Source: Candidatus Cacconaster merdequi (lineage in GTDB: Bacteria; Bacteroidota; Bacteroidia; Bacteroidales; UBA932). From it: a stretch of 33,517 nucleotides of DNA. The first letter of the stretch is position 1; the number at the start of each line of letters is the position of its first letter. Shown in pieces: positions 8,310 through 17,800 of this stretch. Under the pieces are notes generated by a model. The model was not told the DNA's origin. It saw nothing but the letters and a program-made list of their open reading frames with translations, and searched no databases. The DNA lies in the NCBI GenBank assembly GCA_018064345.1, contig JAGHVK010000026.1, forward strand, positions 1 to 33,517, written 5' to 3'. Made by a program: the position numbers and the translations under genes.

Positions 8310-10547
8310 ATGAGTCATCTTGCAAATACCATTGAGAATATGTTCTCCCGTGAACTTGAACTTCACGGGAGGGCCTTTCTCAATTATCAGGCTCTTGCAA
8401 CGGTGGAGAAGAAGAGCATGCTTTCCAGTGAAGGATTTCCCGCACTTCTTTTTTTCAATCCGGCGAGAGTTGCCTCGGTGATGGCGAAGGTCGATGAAGA
8501 GACTCTCCGTCACCGCAAATGCTTTCTCTGCCCTGACGGTCTGGAGGAGAAGCAGCTTACTACTCTATGGGATTCACCCGCCGGCCGGCAGTACTGGATA
8601 CGTGTGAATCCTTTCCCTATTTTCGACCGTCACTTCACAATCTCCGTCGCTCAGCACGAGCGGCAGCAGATAGCCGGTCATTATGATGATATGCTCTCCC
8701 TTGCGGGTCAGATTCCTGAGTATTGCATATTCTACAACGGGCCGATGTGCGGTGCTTCCGCTCCCGACCACATGCATTTCCAGGCTGTGCCGTCGGGTTC
8801 TCTGCCTATGGAGAGGATGGTGCGGGAAGGTTCCGTCCGTCGGATATCTGTCCGTAACGGTGTGACCGTAAGTAAGATAGAAAAATATGTAGAAGGATCT
8901 TTCGTGCTTCAGGGCGGTGACCCGGCCTCAATGCACGAGCAGTTCTCATACCTTGTGTCCCTCGGCGAGATACAGACTGAACGGGAGTGGGAGCCGAGGA
9001 TGAACATTCTTTCCTGGTATGCGGACGGAAAATATACCACTGTGGTCTACTTCCGCGCCGAATCACGTCCGCAGTGTTTTTTTGAAAAGAACGAGGCGCA
9101 GCGTATCCTCATCAGCCCCGCTTCAGTGGAGATGAGTGGCGTGGCAATAGTTTCGTCACGTGACAGTTTTGAAAAACTTGACCCCGAAAAGCTCGGGCAA
9201 ATCATAAAGGAAGTATCACTTGATTCCCAAAAATCATTCATTATGGAACAGAAACTTAAACGGGAGCAGGCTCTGCTGTCAGTTGGAATCTTCTCCCTCC
9301 CTGAAGTGTCATTCTGCTTCAACGCTCCCTACACCTTCGAGGGCAGGACATACGAAGGCCCTCAGAAAGCTACTGTCAAGGACGGCAAGGTCCTTTTTGA
9401 CGGCAAGACTTACGATACCGTGCAGTTCGCCGGTGACGGAACTTTCACCCTCATTGACGTAATAATAGGAGTCAATTTCCATTGGGAACGTCGTGAGAAC
9501 CAGACTTTCCAAGGTACATTGAAACTTATCGTGGAGAACGGATGCGTCACTGCCATCAACATCATTGGTATTGAAGATTATCTCTACAGCGTAATCTCTT
9601 CAGAGATGAGCGCTACAGCATCGAAGAACCTTCTCAAGGCTCACGCTGTAATCTCACGCTCGTGGCTTCTTGCACAGATAGTGAAGAACAAGACCCTCAC
9701 TGCCTGCCAGACACCATACTCAGCAACGACGGACACGGAAGATGAACTTATCAAATGGTACGACCGTGAAGACCACGTCAATTTCGATGTCTGTGCCGAT
9801 GATCACTGCCAGCGTTATCAGGGTATTGTCCGTTCTTCCGTTTCCAGGAATGTACGCGAGGCGATTGATGAGACTTGGGGAGAAGTGCTCAAATATGACG
9901 GAGAAATCTGTGATGCCCGTTTCTCCAAGTGCTGCGGAGGAGTTATGGAGGAGTTCCAGTATGCCTGGGAGCCTAAGAAGTTCGACTATCTGGTCAAGAG
10001 GGCTGATGCTCCGGATGAGGAGAATTTCCCTGACCTGACTGTTGAGGAGAATGCCCGCAAGTGGATTCTCTCTTCCCCTGAAGCATTCTGCAATACGTCA
10101 GACGCCAAAGTCCTTTCTCAGGTGCTCAACACATACGACCAGGAGACAACCCATTTCTACAGATGGGATGTCGAATACTCTGCGCAGGAACTTTCCGAAC
10201 TGGTGAAAGAGCGCTCCGGCGTGGATTATGGTGAAATCACCGATCTGATACCTGTAGCCCGCGGGACTTCAGGACGCCTTTGGAAACTCAAGATTGTAGG
10301 CACGAAGAAGACCAAGATAATAGGCAAGGAGTTGGAGATTCGCAGAACTCTCTCCAAATCACATCTTTACAGTTCTGCTTTCGTTGTGGAGAAGAAAGAT
10401 GGCAAGTTCCTTCTTCACGGTGCCGGATGGGGTCACGGAGTCGGCCTGTGCCAGATAGGTGCCGCTGTGATGGGAGAGAAAGGATATTCATACGACAAGA
10501 TTCTCGGGCACTATTTCCCTCACGCATTGATAGAAACACAATATTGA
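8310..10547 (+). CDS. DUF4922-like HIT/GalT domain fused to SpoIID/LytB domain
   Basis: A 745-aa two-domain protein. N-terminal part (about 1-310): a DUF4922-like member of the GalT/Ap4A-phosphorylase branch of the HIT superfamily, with RKCFLC (C71, C74), NPFPIFDRHFTI and GASAPDHMHFQ, giving the HxHxQ catalytic triad H154-H156-Q158. C-terminal part (about 320-745): SpoIID/LytB, with IEDYLYSVISSEM (E432 matches the catalytic glutamate of SpoIID transglycosylases), KAHAVISRSWLLA and the terminal GAGWGHGVGLCQIGAA. ATG 8310, 5 nt after the previous stop, is preferred to the overlapping in-frame start at 8265. No signal peptide or membrane helix is visible, which is odd for SpoIID, normally outside the membrane. 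It lies 4 nt before the permease gene. Confidence 0.85.
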   Translation: MSHLANTIENMFSRELELHGRAFLNYQALATVEKKSMLSSEGFPALLFFNPARVASVMAKVDEETLRHRKCFLCPDGLEEKQLTTLWDSPAGRQYWIRVNPFPIFDRHFTISVAQHERQQIAGHYDDMLSLAGQIPEYCIFYNGPMCGASAPDHMHFQAVPSGSLPMERMVREGSVRRISVRNGVTVSKIEKYVEGSFVLQGGDPASMHEQFSYLVSLGEIQTEREWEPRMNILSWYADGKYTTVVYFRAESRPQCFFEKNEAQRILISPASVEMSGVAIVSSRDSFEKLDPEKLGQIIKEVSLDSQKSFIMEQKLKREQALLSVGIFSLPEVSFCFNAPYTFEGRTYEGPQKATVKDGKVLFDGKTYDTVQFAGDGTFTLIDVIIGVNFHWERRENQTFQGTLKLIVENGCVTAINIIGIEDYLYSVISSEMSATASKNLLKAHAVISRSWLLAQIVKNKTLTACQTPYSATTDTEDELIKWYDREDHVNFDVCADDHCQRYQGIVRSSVSRNVREAIDETWGEVLKYDGEICDARFSKCCGGVMEEFQYAWEPKKFDYLVKRADAPDEENFPDLTVEENARKWILSSPEAFCNTSDAKVLSQVLNTYDQETTHFYRWDVEYSAQELSELVKERSGVDYGEITDLIPVARGTSGRLWKLKIVGTKKTKIIGKELEIRRTLSKSHLYSSAFVVEKKDGKFLLHGAGWGHGVGLCQIGAAVMGEKGYSYDKILGHYFPHALIETQY

Positions 10548-10551
10548 CACC

Positions 10552-11880
10552 ATGAACAAACTAGCTAAAACCTCCTCCCCTTGGTGGTGGGTGCCAACCC
10601 TCTACTTCTTTGAAGGAATTCCTTATTTCCTTGTCAATCAGATATCTGTCCTTATGTTTGCCAAAATGGGCGTTCCAAACGGGCAGATGGCGTTCTTTAC
10701 ATCCCTGATATATCTTCCTTGGACAATCAAGCCTTTCTGGAGTCCTTTCGTCGATATCATAAAGACAAAAAGATGGTGGATAATTGCTATGCAGGCCATT
10801 ATGTCCATCGCTTTCGTGGTGCTTACCATCACTCTTCCGAAGCCTTCCCCTGAAATGATCGCATCGGGCGAGACTCCGATGAAGCTGTTCACTTTCACGC
10901 TGATACTGTTTGCTTTTGCGGCATTCGCCTCAGCTACCCACGACATTGCAGCCGACGGTTTCTATATGCTTGCTCTTTCAGGCAAGAACCAGTCTGCATT
11001 TGTCGGAATCAGAAGCACCTTCTATCGTCTGGCCAACATCTTCGGAAACGGAGTCATTGTAGCGGCGGCAGGTATCCTCGAGCTCAAGACCAACAACATC
11101 CCTCTTTCCTGGCAGCTGACTCTGGCCGGTTCGTCCGTGCTTATGACAGCGCTTACAATTTATCACGCGTTCTTCGTTCCTAAAGCTGCGGCTGATGTCC
11201 CACATATCTCTGACACTTCCGTAAGCAAGTCAAAGGCTATCATCAAGGAGTTCGGACGTTCTTTCGCGACATATTTCACCAAACCTGGAGTTGTTCTTGC
11301 AATAGCTTTCATGCTCCTGTTCCGTCTTCCTGAGGCTTTCCTTCTGAAGATGTGTACTCCGTTCCTCGTTGCCTCAAGAGACCTCGGAGGTCTTGGGATG
11401 CAGACAGCGGAAGTCGGTATAGCATACGGAACGATAGGGGTTATCTTCCTTACCGTAGGTGGAATACTCGGAGGCCTCTGGGCATCGCGCAAGGGATTGA
11501 AAGATTCCATCTGGCTTATGGCGGCCTGTATGACTCTTCCTTGCCTTTCTTTCGTATATCTTGCTGTGGCTCAGCCTACAAGCCTTGTGGCTATCAGCAT
11601 TGCAATCGCAATCGAGCAGTTCGGCTACGGATTCGGATTCACGGCCTATATGCTCTATATGATGTACTTCTCTGAAGGTGAGTTCAAGACATCACACTAT
11701 GCAATATGTACGGCATTCATGGCACTCAGTATGATGATTCCGGGAATGTTCGCCGGATTCCTCCAGGAGTGGCTCGGTTACAGCGGATTTTTCTGGATGG
11801 TGATTCTCTGCTGTATCGCTCCTATTGCCGTAACCATTGTGGCACGTAAGAAGATTGATCCTGAATATGGTAAAAAATAA
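10552..11880 (+). CDS. ampG: AmpG-like MFS muropeptide permease
   Basis: A 442-aa inner-membrane transporter of the major facilitator superfamily with about 12 hydrophobic segments. The N-terminal stretch LYFFEGIPYFLVNQISVLMF and LIYLPWTIKPFWSPFVDI resembles AmpG permeases, which import GlcNAc-anhydroMurNAc (muropeptide) fragments from the periplasm. The neighbours support this: a SpoIID-domain protein 4 nt upstream and the NamZ muramidase 12 nt downstream. Substrate assignment is inferred from this resemblance and context. Some Bacteroidota AmpG-like MFS proteins may carry other sugars. Confidence 0.8.
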   Translation: MNKLAKTSSPWWWVPTLYFFEGIPYFLVNQISVLMFAKMGVPNGQMAFFTSLIYLPWTIKPFWSPFVDIIKTKRWWIIAMQAIMSIAFVVLTITLPKPSPEMIASGETPMKLFTFTLILFAFAAFASATHDIAADGFYMLALSGKNQSAFVGIRSTFYRLANIFGNGVIVAAAGILELKTNNIPLSWQLTLAGSSVLMTALTIYHAFFVPKAAADVPHISDTSVSKSKAIIKEFGRSFATYFTKPGVVLAIAFMLLFRLPEAFLLKMCTPFLVASRDLGGLGMQTAEVGIAYGTIGVIFLTVGGILGGLWASRKGLKDSIWLMAACMTLPCLSFVYLAVAQPTSLVAISIAIAIEQFGYGFGFTAYMLYMMYFSEGEFKTSHYAICTAFMALSMMIPGMFAGFLQEWLGYSGFFWMVILCCIAPIAVTIVARKKIDPEYGKK

Positions 11881-11892
11881 TTGTCTGAAGCT

Positions 11893-13164
11893 ATGAAACG
11901 ATTAGTTCTACTGGCACTTCTCTCGCTGACCTTGGGAGCGTGCTGCCAAAATGAAGCAAAACAGGTTGTCGTGAAACCTGGTATCGAAGTTCTCCGCGAA
12001 CAAGGTTTCAAGCCGCTTGTCGGAAAGAAGGTGGGCCTTCTTACCAATCCGAGCGGAGTGGACCGCAATCTTGTATCAACCATCGATATTCTCTACAACG
12101 CAGAGGGTGTCGAACTTGTGAAACTCTTTGCTCCTGAGCACGGTGTCCGTGGTGACATCTATGCCGGAGGACATGCTGACGACACCATTGACGAGGCTAC
12201 AGGACTCCCTGTACTCTCCGTGTACGGAAAGTATCGCAAGCCTACCCCTGAAATGCTGGAAGGTCTCGATGTGGTAGTATATGACATTCAGGATGTCGGA
12301 ACACGCTCATACACCTTCATCAGCGCCCTTGGCCTTATGATGAGGGCTTGTGCTGAGAATGACATCGAAGTGATGGTACTTGACCGTCCTAACCCTCTCG
12401 GAGGATTGAAGGTGGAAGGAAATTACGTTGAGCCCGGCTTCTTCTCATACGTAGGTGAGTTCGCGATTCCATATGTATATGGGCTTACTGTCGGCGAACT
12501 TGCTGAACTTCTCAATGAAGAGGGGTTGAATTGTGGTGAAAAAGGTGATGAGGAGCCTCTCAAGTGCAAGCTTTCTGTTATTCCTATGGAAGGTTGGGAA
12601 CGTTCGATGACATACGACAATACAGGTTTGCCTTGGATTCTCCCTTCACCGCAGGTTCCTCAGGGCGTAAGTGCCGTCGGATACCCTTGTGCCGGAATCG
12701 CAGGTGACTATAACAACTATTACCTGAATATCGGTGTTGGATATACCCTTCCGTTCCAGGTGTTTGCAGCTGAATGGATTGATGCCGAGGCATTCAAGAA
12801 GGAACTTGACAGCTACAATCTTCCAGGTATTGCATGGCGTACTATTCATTATAAACCTTTCTTCGGTACTTTCCAGGGTACACTTCTTCACGGAGTGCAG
12901 TATTTCATAACGGATTATGAGGCAGCGGAACTCTCTCTGCTGAATTTCTATGTGTTCCAGGCAGCCCACAAGCTGAATCCTGAAATCAATCCATACGAGT
13001 GCAACGAGGGCAAGACTAACCGTACTCACGATATTGTGTGCGGAACGGACAAGATCAGAGAGATGTTCACACAGAGATTCATGGTTGAGGATATCCGTGA
13101 TTACTGGATGAAGGATGTCGAAGCTTTCAAGGCGTTGTCACAGAAGTACTATCTCTATAAATAA
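11893..13164 (+). CDS. namZ: exo-beta-N-acetylmuramidase NamZ (DUF1343) lipoprotein
   Basis: A 423-aa member of the DUF1343/NamZ family (GH171), which removes MurNAc from the non-reducing end of peptidoglycan fragments. Seen: a lipoprotein signal MKRLVLLALLSLTLGAC (lipid Cys17), LLTNPSGVDRN, APEHGVRGD (E82), YDIQDVGTRSYT (130-141), LDRPNPLGG (163-171), GLPWILPSPQVP and NYYLNIGVGYTLPF, all family hallmarks. ATG 11893 is chosen over a TTG at 11881 because it begins directly with the signal peptide. It is the last gene of the long operon and is followed by a 15-bp palindromic terminator. With the permease upstream it would supply sugars or muropeptides for recycling. Confidence 0.9.
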   Translation: MKRLVLLALLSLTLGACCQNEAKQVVVKPGIEVLREQGFKPLVGKKVGLLTNPSGVDRNLVSTIDILYNAEGVELVKLFAPEHGVRGDIYAGGHADDTIDEATGLPVLSVYGKYRKPTPEMLEGLDVVVYDIQDVGTRSYTFISALGLMMRACAENDIEVMVLDRPNPLGGLKVEGNYVEPGFFSYVGEFAIPYVYGLTVGELAELLNEEGLNCGEKGDEEPLKCKLSVIPMEGWERSMTYDNTGLPWILPSPQVPQGVSAVGYPCAGIAGDYNNYYLNIGVGYTLPFQVFAAEWIDAEAFKKELDSYNLPGIAWRTIHYKPFFGTFQGTLLHGVQYFITDYEAAELSLLNFYVFQAAHKLNPEINPYECNEGKTNRTHDIVCGTDKIREMFTQRFMVEDIRDYWMKDVEAFKALSQKYYLYK

Positions 13165-13179
13165 TCTGTTGTCAATTGT

Positions 13180-13216
13180 GAGCCTGTTTTGAAATGTGCA
13201 GTTTCAAAACAGGCTC
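13180..13216 (+). terminator. perfect 15-bp palindrome, operon terminator; repeat copy 2
   Basis: GAGCCTGTTTTGAAA (13180-13194) pairs without mismatch to TTTCAAAACAGGCTC (13202-13216) across a 7-nt loop, followed by a short TTTC run. It sits 15 nt after namZ and 24 nt before the next gene. Its core CCTGTTTTGAAA recurs at 19716-19738 (reversed) and 21152-21188, so it may be a repeat-family element as well as a terminator. Confidence 0.8.
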
Positions 13217-13240
13217 TTTCAGTAAATATATTTTCTTGAT

Positions 13241-14578
13241 ATGAGAAGATTGCTGCTCTTTTTCTCTGCCGCACTGTTGCTGGCAGGATGTTCCGGAAGG
13301 CAGGTGACGGTGTATGGCGACATCACCGGTTATGACGGCCGGCGAGTCACCGTATCGATGAAGGACAATCATTCGATTGACACGGTATCCGTGGATGCTG
13401 ATGGCCGGTATTCAATCAAAGTGCCCCTTGACGCACCCCGTATGGGGTATATGACCGTCGAAGGTTTCCCGAGCAGGCATATCCTTTTCATCCCGGGTCA
13501 GAAATATGAGTTTGACATCGATTTGACATCCGATCCGGTTGCTTGGGAATATGAAGGCAGGAATGCCGATGCTCTTGACTGTGCTTCCATGATAAAGGAG
13601 CGATTCGCTATAGGGAGCATTCCTCCTGCCGGAACTTTCAAGGAATTTGCCGGGTTGTGGGAATCCCGTCTTGAAGAGGGGAAGGAAAAGGTTGCAGGGA
13701 TTGGAAACAAGGCTGCAAGGGAGTTCCTTCTCGAAAAGATGGTTTCAGGGATGAATCAGGCCAAACTTTCATACGCCTGGCATCTTCAGAACACGGAAGG
13801 AGGGATTGCCTCCGATACCGACTATATGGAATTCTTCAATTCGTTGGATTTGAACGAAGAGTCTGCGGAACTTTTCCTTCCCTTGAAGCTCAGGGTGAAA
13901 GTTGCATTAAACCGCCTGGATACAACTCTTTCCGATATTGATTGCTATCTTGGCGCCATAAATGACATTGCCCCGACTCAGCACTTGAAGGATTCACTGA
14001 CATTGAAATTCGCAGAAGACAGGATTTCCAGTGGCGAAATCCATTCTGAGGATGAAGGGAATATCTTTATGGATATTGTGAGCAGATATGTAACCGATGA
14101 GAATGAGCGGGCGGCATATCGGAATAAGGTTGAAAGTATCCTGTCACTCCGTGAGGGAAGTACAGCTCCTGACTTTGAGCTGATTGACCGCAAAGGAAAC
14201 TCCGTATCCCTCTCCTCTTTTGCAGGAAAGATTGTGTATGTCGATTTCTGGGCCACATGGTGTATGCCAGGCTGCTTACAGAATCCGTATATGGCCCGGC
14301 TTGCGCAGAAATACCGGAACAATCCCAAAGTCGCTTGCATAAGTGTAAGTTTTGATGCGAAGGCTGAGGATTGGGACAAGTATCTGTCCGAAGAGAAGCC
14401 CCAGTGGCCTCATTATCGTACATCCGATGGTGGAGCCCTCATATCGGAGCATTATGGCTTCAAGGAAATCCCTCACTATGTAATTGTCGATGGGGCTGGA
14501 AATATAGTCTCGTCAGACGCTCCGCGTCCGAGCGATATCGACAAAGTGTCGGCCATTATTGACGATTTGCTTAGATAA
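13241..14578 (+). CDS. TlpA-like thioredoxin lipoprotein 1, resolving Cys replaced by Gly
   Basis: A 445-aa periplasm-facing lipoprotein: signal with lipobox LAGC (lipid Cys17), a DUF4369-like beta-rich N-terminal domain (about 20-110), a helical middle (about 115-300) and a C-terminal AhpC/TSA-TlpA thioredoxin fold (about 308-445) with DFWATWC and a cis-Pro loop FKEIPHY. The active site reads WCMPGC: C341 is kept, the second CXXC cysteine is glycine (codon GGC at 344), and C345 follows. The other three paralogues read C-x-P-C-C. The usual disulfide reductase chemistry may therefore be lost or changed. No promoter is evident in the 24 nt after the palindrome; it may depend on read-through. 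Confidence 0.88.
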   Translation: MRRLLLFFSAALLLAGCSGRQVTVYGDITGYDGRRVTVSMKDNHSIDTVSVDADGRYSIKVPLDAPRMGYMTVEGFPSRHILFIPGQKYEFDIDLTSDPVAWEYEGRNADALDCASMIKERFAIGSIPPAGTFKEFAGLWESRLEEGKEKVAGIGNKAAREFLLEKMVSGMNQAKLSYAWHLQNTEGGIASDTDYMEFFNSLDLNEESAELFLPLKLRVKVALNRLDTTLSDIDCYLGAINDIAPTQHLKDSLTLKFAEDRISSGEIHSEDEGNIFMDIVSRYVTDENERAAYRNKVESILSLREGSTAPDFELIDRKGNSVSLSSFAGKIVYVDFWATWCMPGCLQNPYMARLAQKYRNNPKVACISVSFDAKAEDWDKYLSEEKPQWPHYRTSDGGALISEHYGFKEIPHYVIVDGAGNIVSSDAPRPSDIDKVSAIIDDLLR

Positions 14579-14715
14579 TAAATCGAAAAAAGGGAAAGTC
14601 CTTACGATTTGTTATGAAAAATAGCACTGTAATTACAGAATGAATGGCTTTATTTTCATTATCTCATTTTTGATAAAAACGCTCTATAAGCAACTGCATC
14701 AGGCAGGTATGACAG

Positions 14716-14745
14716 GATGCAAGGTACATTTTTGTACCTTGCATC
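14716..14745 (+). terminator. 13-bp hairpin between TlpA1 and the SusC promoter
   Basis: GATGCAAGGTACA (14716-14728) pairs perfectly with TGTACCTTGCATC (14733-14745) around a TTTT loop. It lies in a 297-nt gap that otherwise holds only the SusC promoter and leader. The following tract is TTGCACTTTTG, so the T run is imperfect; it most likely terminates the upstream gene. Confidence 0.65.
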
Positions 14746-14776
14746 TTGCACTTTTGAATAAAAGTACTTAGCTTTG
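14745..14776 (+). promoter_or_regulatory. promoter for the SusC/SusD pair
   Basis: CTTG (14745-14748), 20 nt, then a perfect TAnnTTTG as TAGCTTTG (14769-14776). The predicted start near 14783 gives a leader of about 90 nt, AT-rich and long enough to hold a regulatory structure, though I recognise none. The -33 element overlaps the last base of the terminator hairpin. Confidence 0.65.
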
Positions 14777-14875
14777 TAAGGAAAACGGGCGAGTATTATT
14801 TGTGAATTTGTTTATTTAACTGTTTATCAAGAATATACGTAAGTTCATTTTAGTAATAACCTAAACTATCGACCT

Positions 14876-17800
14876 ATGAAATGTAGTCATTACAATTTTG
14901 GGAGAGGAGCAAAGATGATAGCTCTTTGTTTCATGTTCCTCTCTTTGTGTGGGTCATTGATGGCACAGTCAGGCAAGCCGGCTCAGATTACCGGCCGCAT
15001 CACCGACAACAACGGTGAGCCTGTCATTGGAGCGACCGTAATGATTCAAGGTACAAGAATCGGCACTTCGACCGATGCTGATGGAAGGTATTCCATCCAG
15101 GCGAAGCCGTCCGATATCATCAACATCACCTGCATCGGTTATTCAACAATGCAAGTGGAAGTTGGAAAGAGAACAGTCATCAACGCCACTCTGCTTGATG
15201 ACGTGGAGAAGCTTCAGGAAATAGTCGTGACTGGTTATCAGACTCTTTCAAAAGAGCGCAGTGCCGGTTCATATTCCACTCTGAGAGGCTCGGCAATCCA
15301 GGACAAGGCTAATGCGAGAGGTTCCATCCTCGAGTCTCTGGAAGGTATTGCTCCGGGATTCCAGGTCAATATGAGCAACAGTGTCGGTACTGATTACAAA
15401 TATCTCGTCAGAGGTGTCACTTCAATCCAGTCCAACAAGCAGCCTCTCTTCGTCGTTGATGGAGTGGAGATTTCAATCGAATCCCTCGAAGCCCTTCTGA
15501 ACAGCGACGACGTACAGTCAGTGACAGTGCTCAAGGATGCGACAGCTGCTTCAATCTGGGGATCCCAGGCTGCGAACGGTGTAGTTGTCATCTCTACGAA
15601 GAGTGGAAACAACACAAACGGAAAGTACAAGGTTAAATATACAGGTACATACACTTACAAGGGCAAGCCTGATTATGAGTATCTGGATATGATGGACAGC
15701 AAGACCTTCATCAAGAATGCTCTTGAGGTGTTCGACCCGGTAGGATACAAAGAGGCATCTGCAAGCACCGGAACTACAGGCAGCGCCAACTTCGTCAGAA
15801 ACGCCATTCTGTTCCCTCACGAAGTACCTATGTATGACTTCGCTGCGGGAAGAATTACAGAGGCGGAGCGTGATGCACGCCTTGCAGTTCTCGCAGGACG
15901 CGACTGGTACTCAGACTATTCCAAGTATATGATGAGCGATTCCTGGCTGACAAAGCACAGCGTGTCAATCGAAGGTGGAAACAATAAGAATCAGATTTTC
16001 TCCTCTATCGCTTACGAAGGCAACAAGGGTATCAACAAGAACCTGACCAACAACTTCAAGGCCAACATCCGTGAAATATACAACGTGAACAAGTGGCTGA
16101 AGATTGATTTCGGTGTAAACGCATCACTCGCTACAAGCGACTATCATACCCCGATATCTTATGGCAGCGGCCGTGCTATGACAAGGAACACAGCTACAAT
16201 GTCCGGTCTTCCTTATGCTGCATTGTTTGATGAGTCAGGCAATCCGCTCGACCATTCAATCTATGATATGAATGCCACTCTCAAGGCTCAGGCCGAGGCA
16301 GCACTGGGTACTAATCTCGATTACCACCCTCTCGATGACTTCAATCTCTCAATGAACAAGAGAACCAATATGGCGTTGAGAGCAAATGCTGGTGTCACTA
16401 TCAAATTCTTCGAGGGCTTCAAGTATGAGGGCCGTTTCGCATACAACCGTTCGAACAGCCGCTACGAATACTATATGCCGCAGGAAACTTACCTTATGAG
16501 GTATGAACGTGGTATTTCTTATGACAAGAATACAAAGACTCAGTACGGACCTGCAACCGGTGGTGCGTTTACTGCAACAGACGGTTATAATGCTGACTGG
16601 ACCATCAGGAATCAGCTGACTCTTGACAGGAAATTCGCAGGCAAGCATCAGGTGACTGCTCTTGCCGGTGTTGAGTTCAGGGAAAACAGGATTGAATCGA
16701 ATTCTTCAACTGTGATGGGATTCGACTATCAGACAATGAAGGGCGTGAAGTACGACCTCACCAGACTTCAGAAGACAATGAGTTCGGCAATGCTCAGCCC
16801 TTGTATGGGTTCTTTAGGACTTATGCTTTATGGCCCGAGAAGTGATTCCTTCACTTTGAACGACACGAAGTACAGATACTTCTCAATGTATGCCAATGCA
16901 GGTTATACTTATGACAACCGCTACACTTTCAACGGAAGCATAAGGGTCGACCAGTCCAACCTTTTCGGTTCTGACCCAAGCAACAACTTCAGGCCTATCT
17001 GGTCAGTGGGAGCTTCCTGGAACGCCAAGAGAGAGAGTTTCCTTGAAGATGTAAACTGGCTCAGCAAACTCAACGTCCGCCTGAGCTACGGTTTGAGCGG
17101 AAACTCACCTAAGCCTGGCTACGGCAGCCCTATCGACATCATAAGCAGCTCAGTCACCGAGTACGTCGATCACGTGGCATACTACATCTCTTCTCTTGCA
17201 GCCAACAAGATTCACTGGGAGAAGACCGCTACCAAGAACATCGGAATAGATTTCGCTTTCCTCAAGCACCGCCTCTACGGTTCAGTGGATCTGTATGACA
17301 AGCATACCACAGACCTTCTCGATTCCAAGGAACTTGACCCTACCGTAGGTACTACAACTGTCAAATCAAATGTCGGTGAGTTGAGCAACAAGGGTATCGA
17401 AGTCAATATCGGAGGATCCATCATCAGGACAAAGGATATCCTTTGGGATGCATCAATCAACTTCGCATACAACAAGAACAAAGTGCTCTCCTACTATCAC
17501 ACTGCGTACACTCAACCAAGCAACCTTACAATAGCTCAGGCAGTTGAGGGTTATCCTATGGGAGCGATGTTCGCTTTCAAGTGGGGTGGCCTCGACCACG
17601 AAACCGGTGTTCCTCAGATAATACTCAACGATGGTACACTCTTCAAGGGCAACTCAACATCACTCTCTGCTGATGAGGTTCATTACCAGGGAACATCAGT
17701 CGCCCCTTATTTCGGCTCGATTTCGACCAACTTCAAGTACAAGGGCTTCGGTGTGAGCATGATGTTTGTCTATAACTTCGGCAACAAGATTTGGGATGAC

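Noticed and set aside
11881-11892. TTG start for namZ at 11881 (and, similarly, TTG at 29490 for pepT).
   Set aside because: The ATG at 11893 begins a standard lipoprotein signal, and the ATG at 29484 matches PepT; the extensions are 2-4 codons with no support.
13227-13234. TATATTTT as a promoter -7 element for TlpA1.
   Set aside because: Transcription would start at the ATG itself and no -33 element fits.
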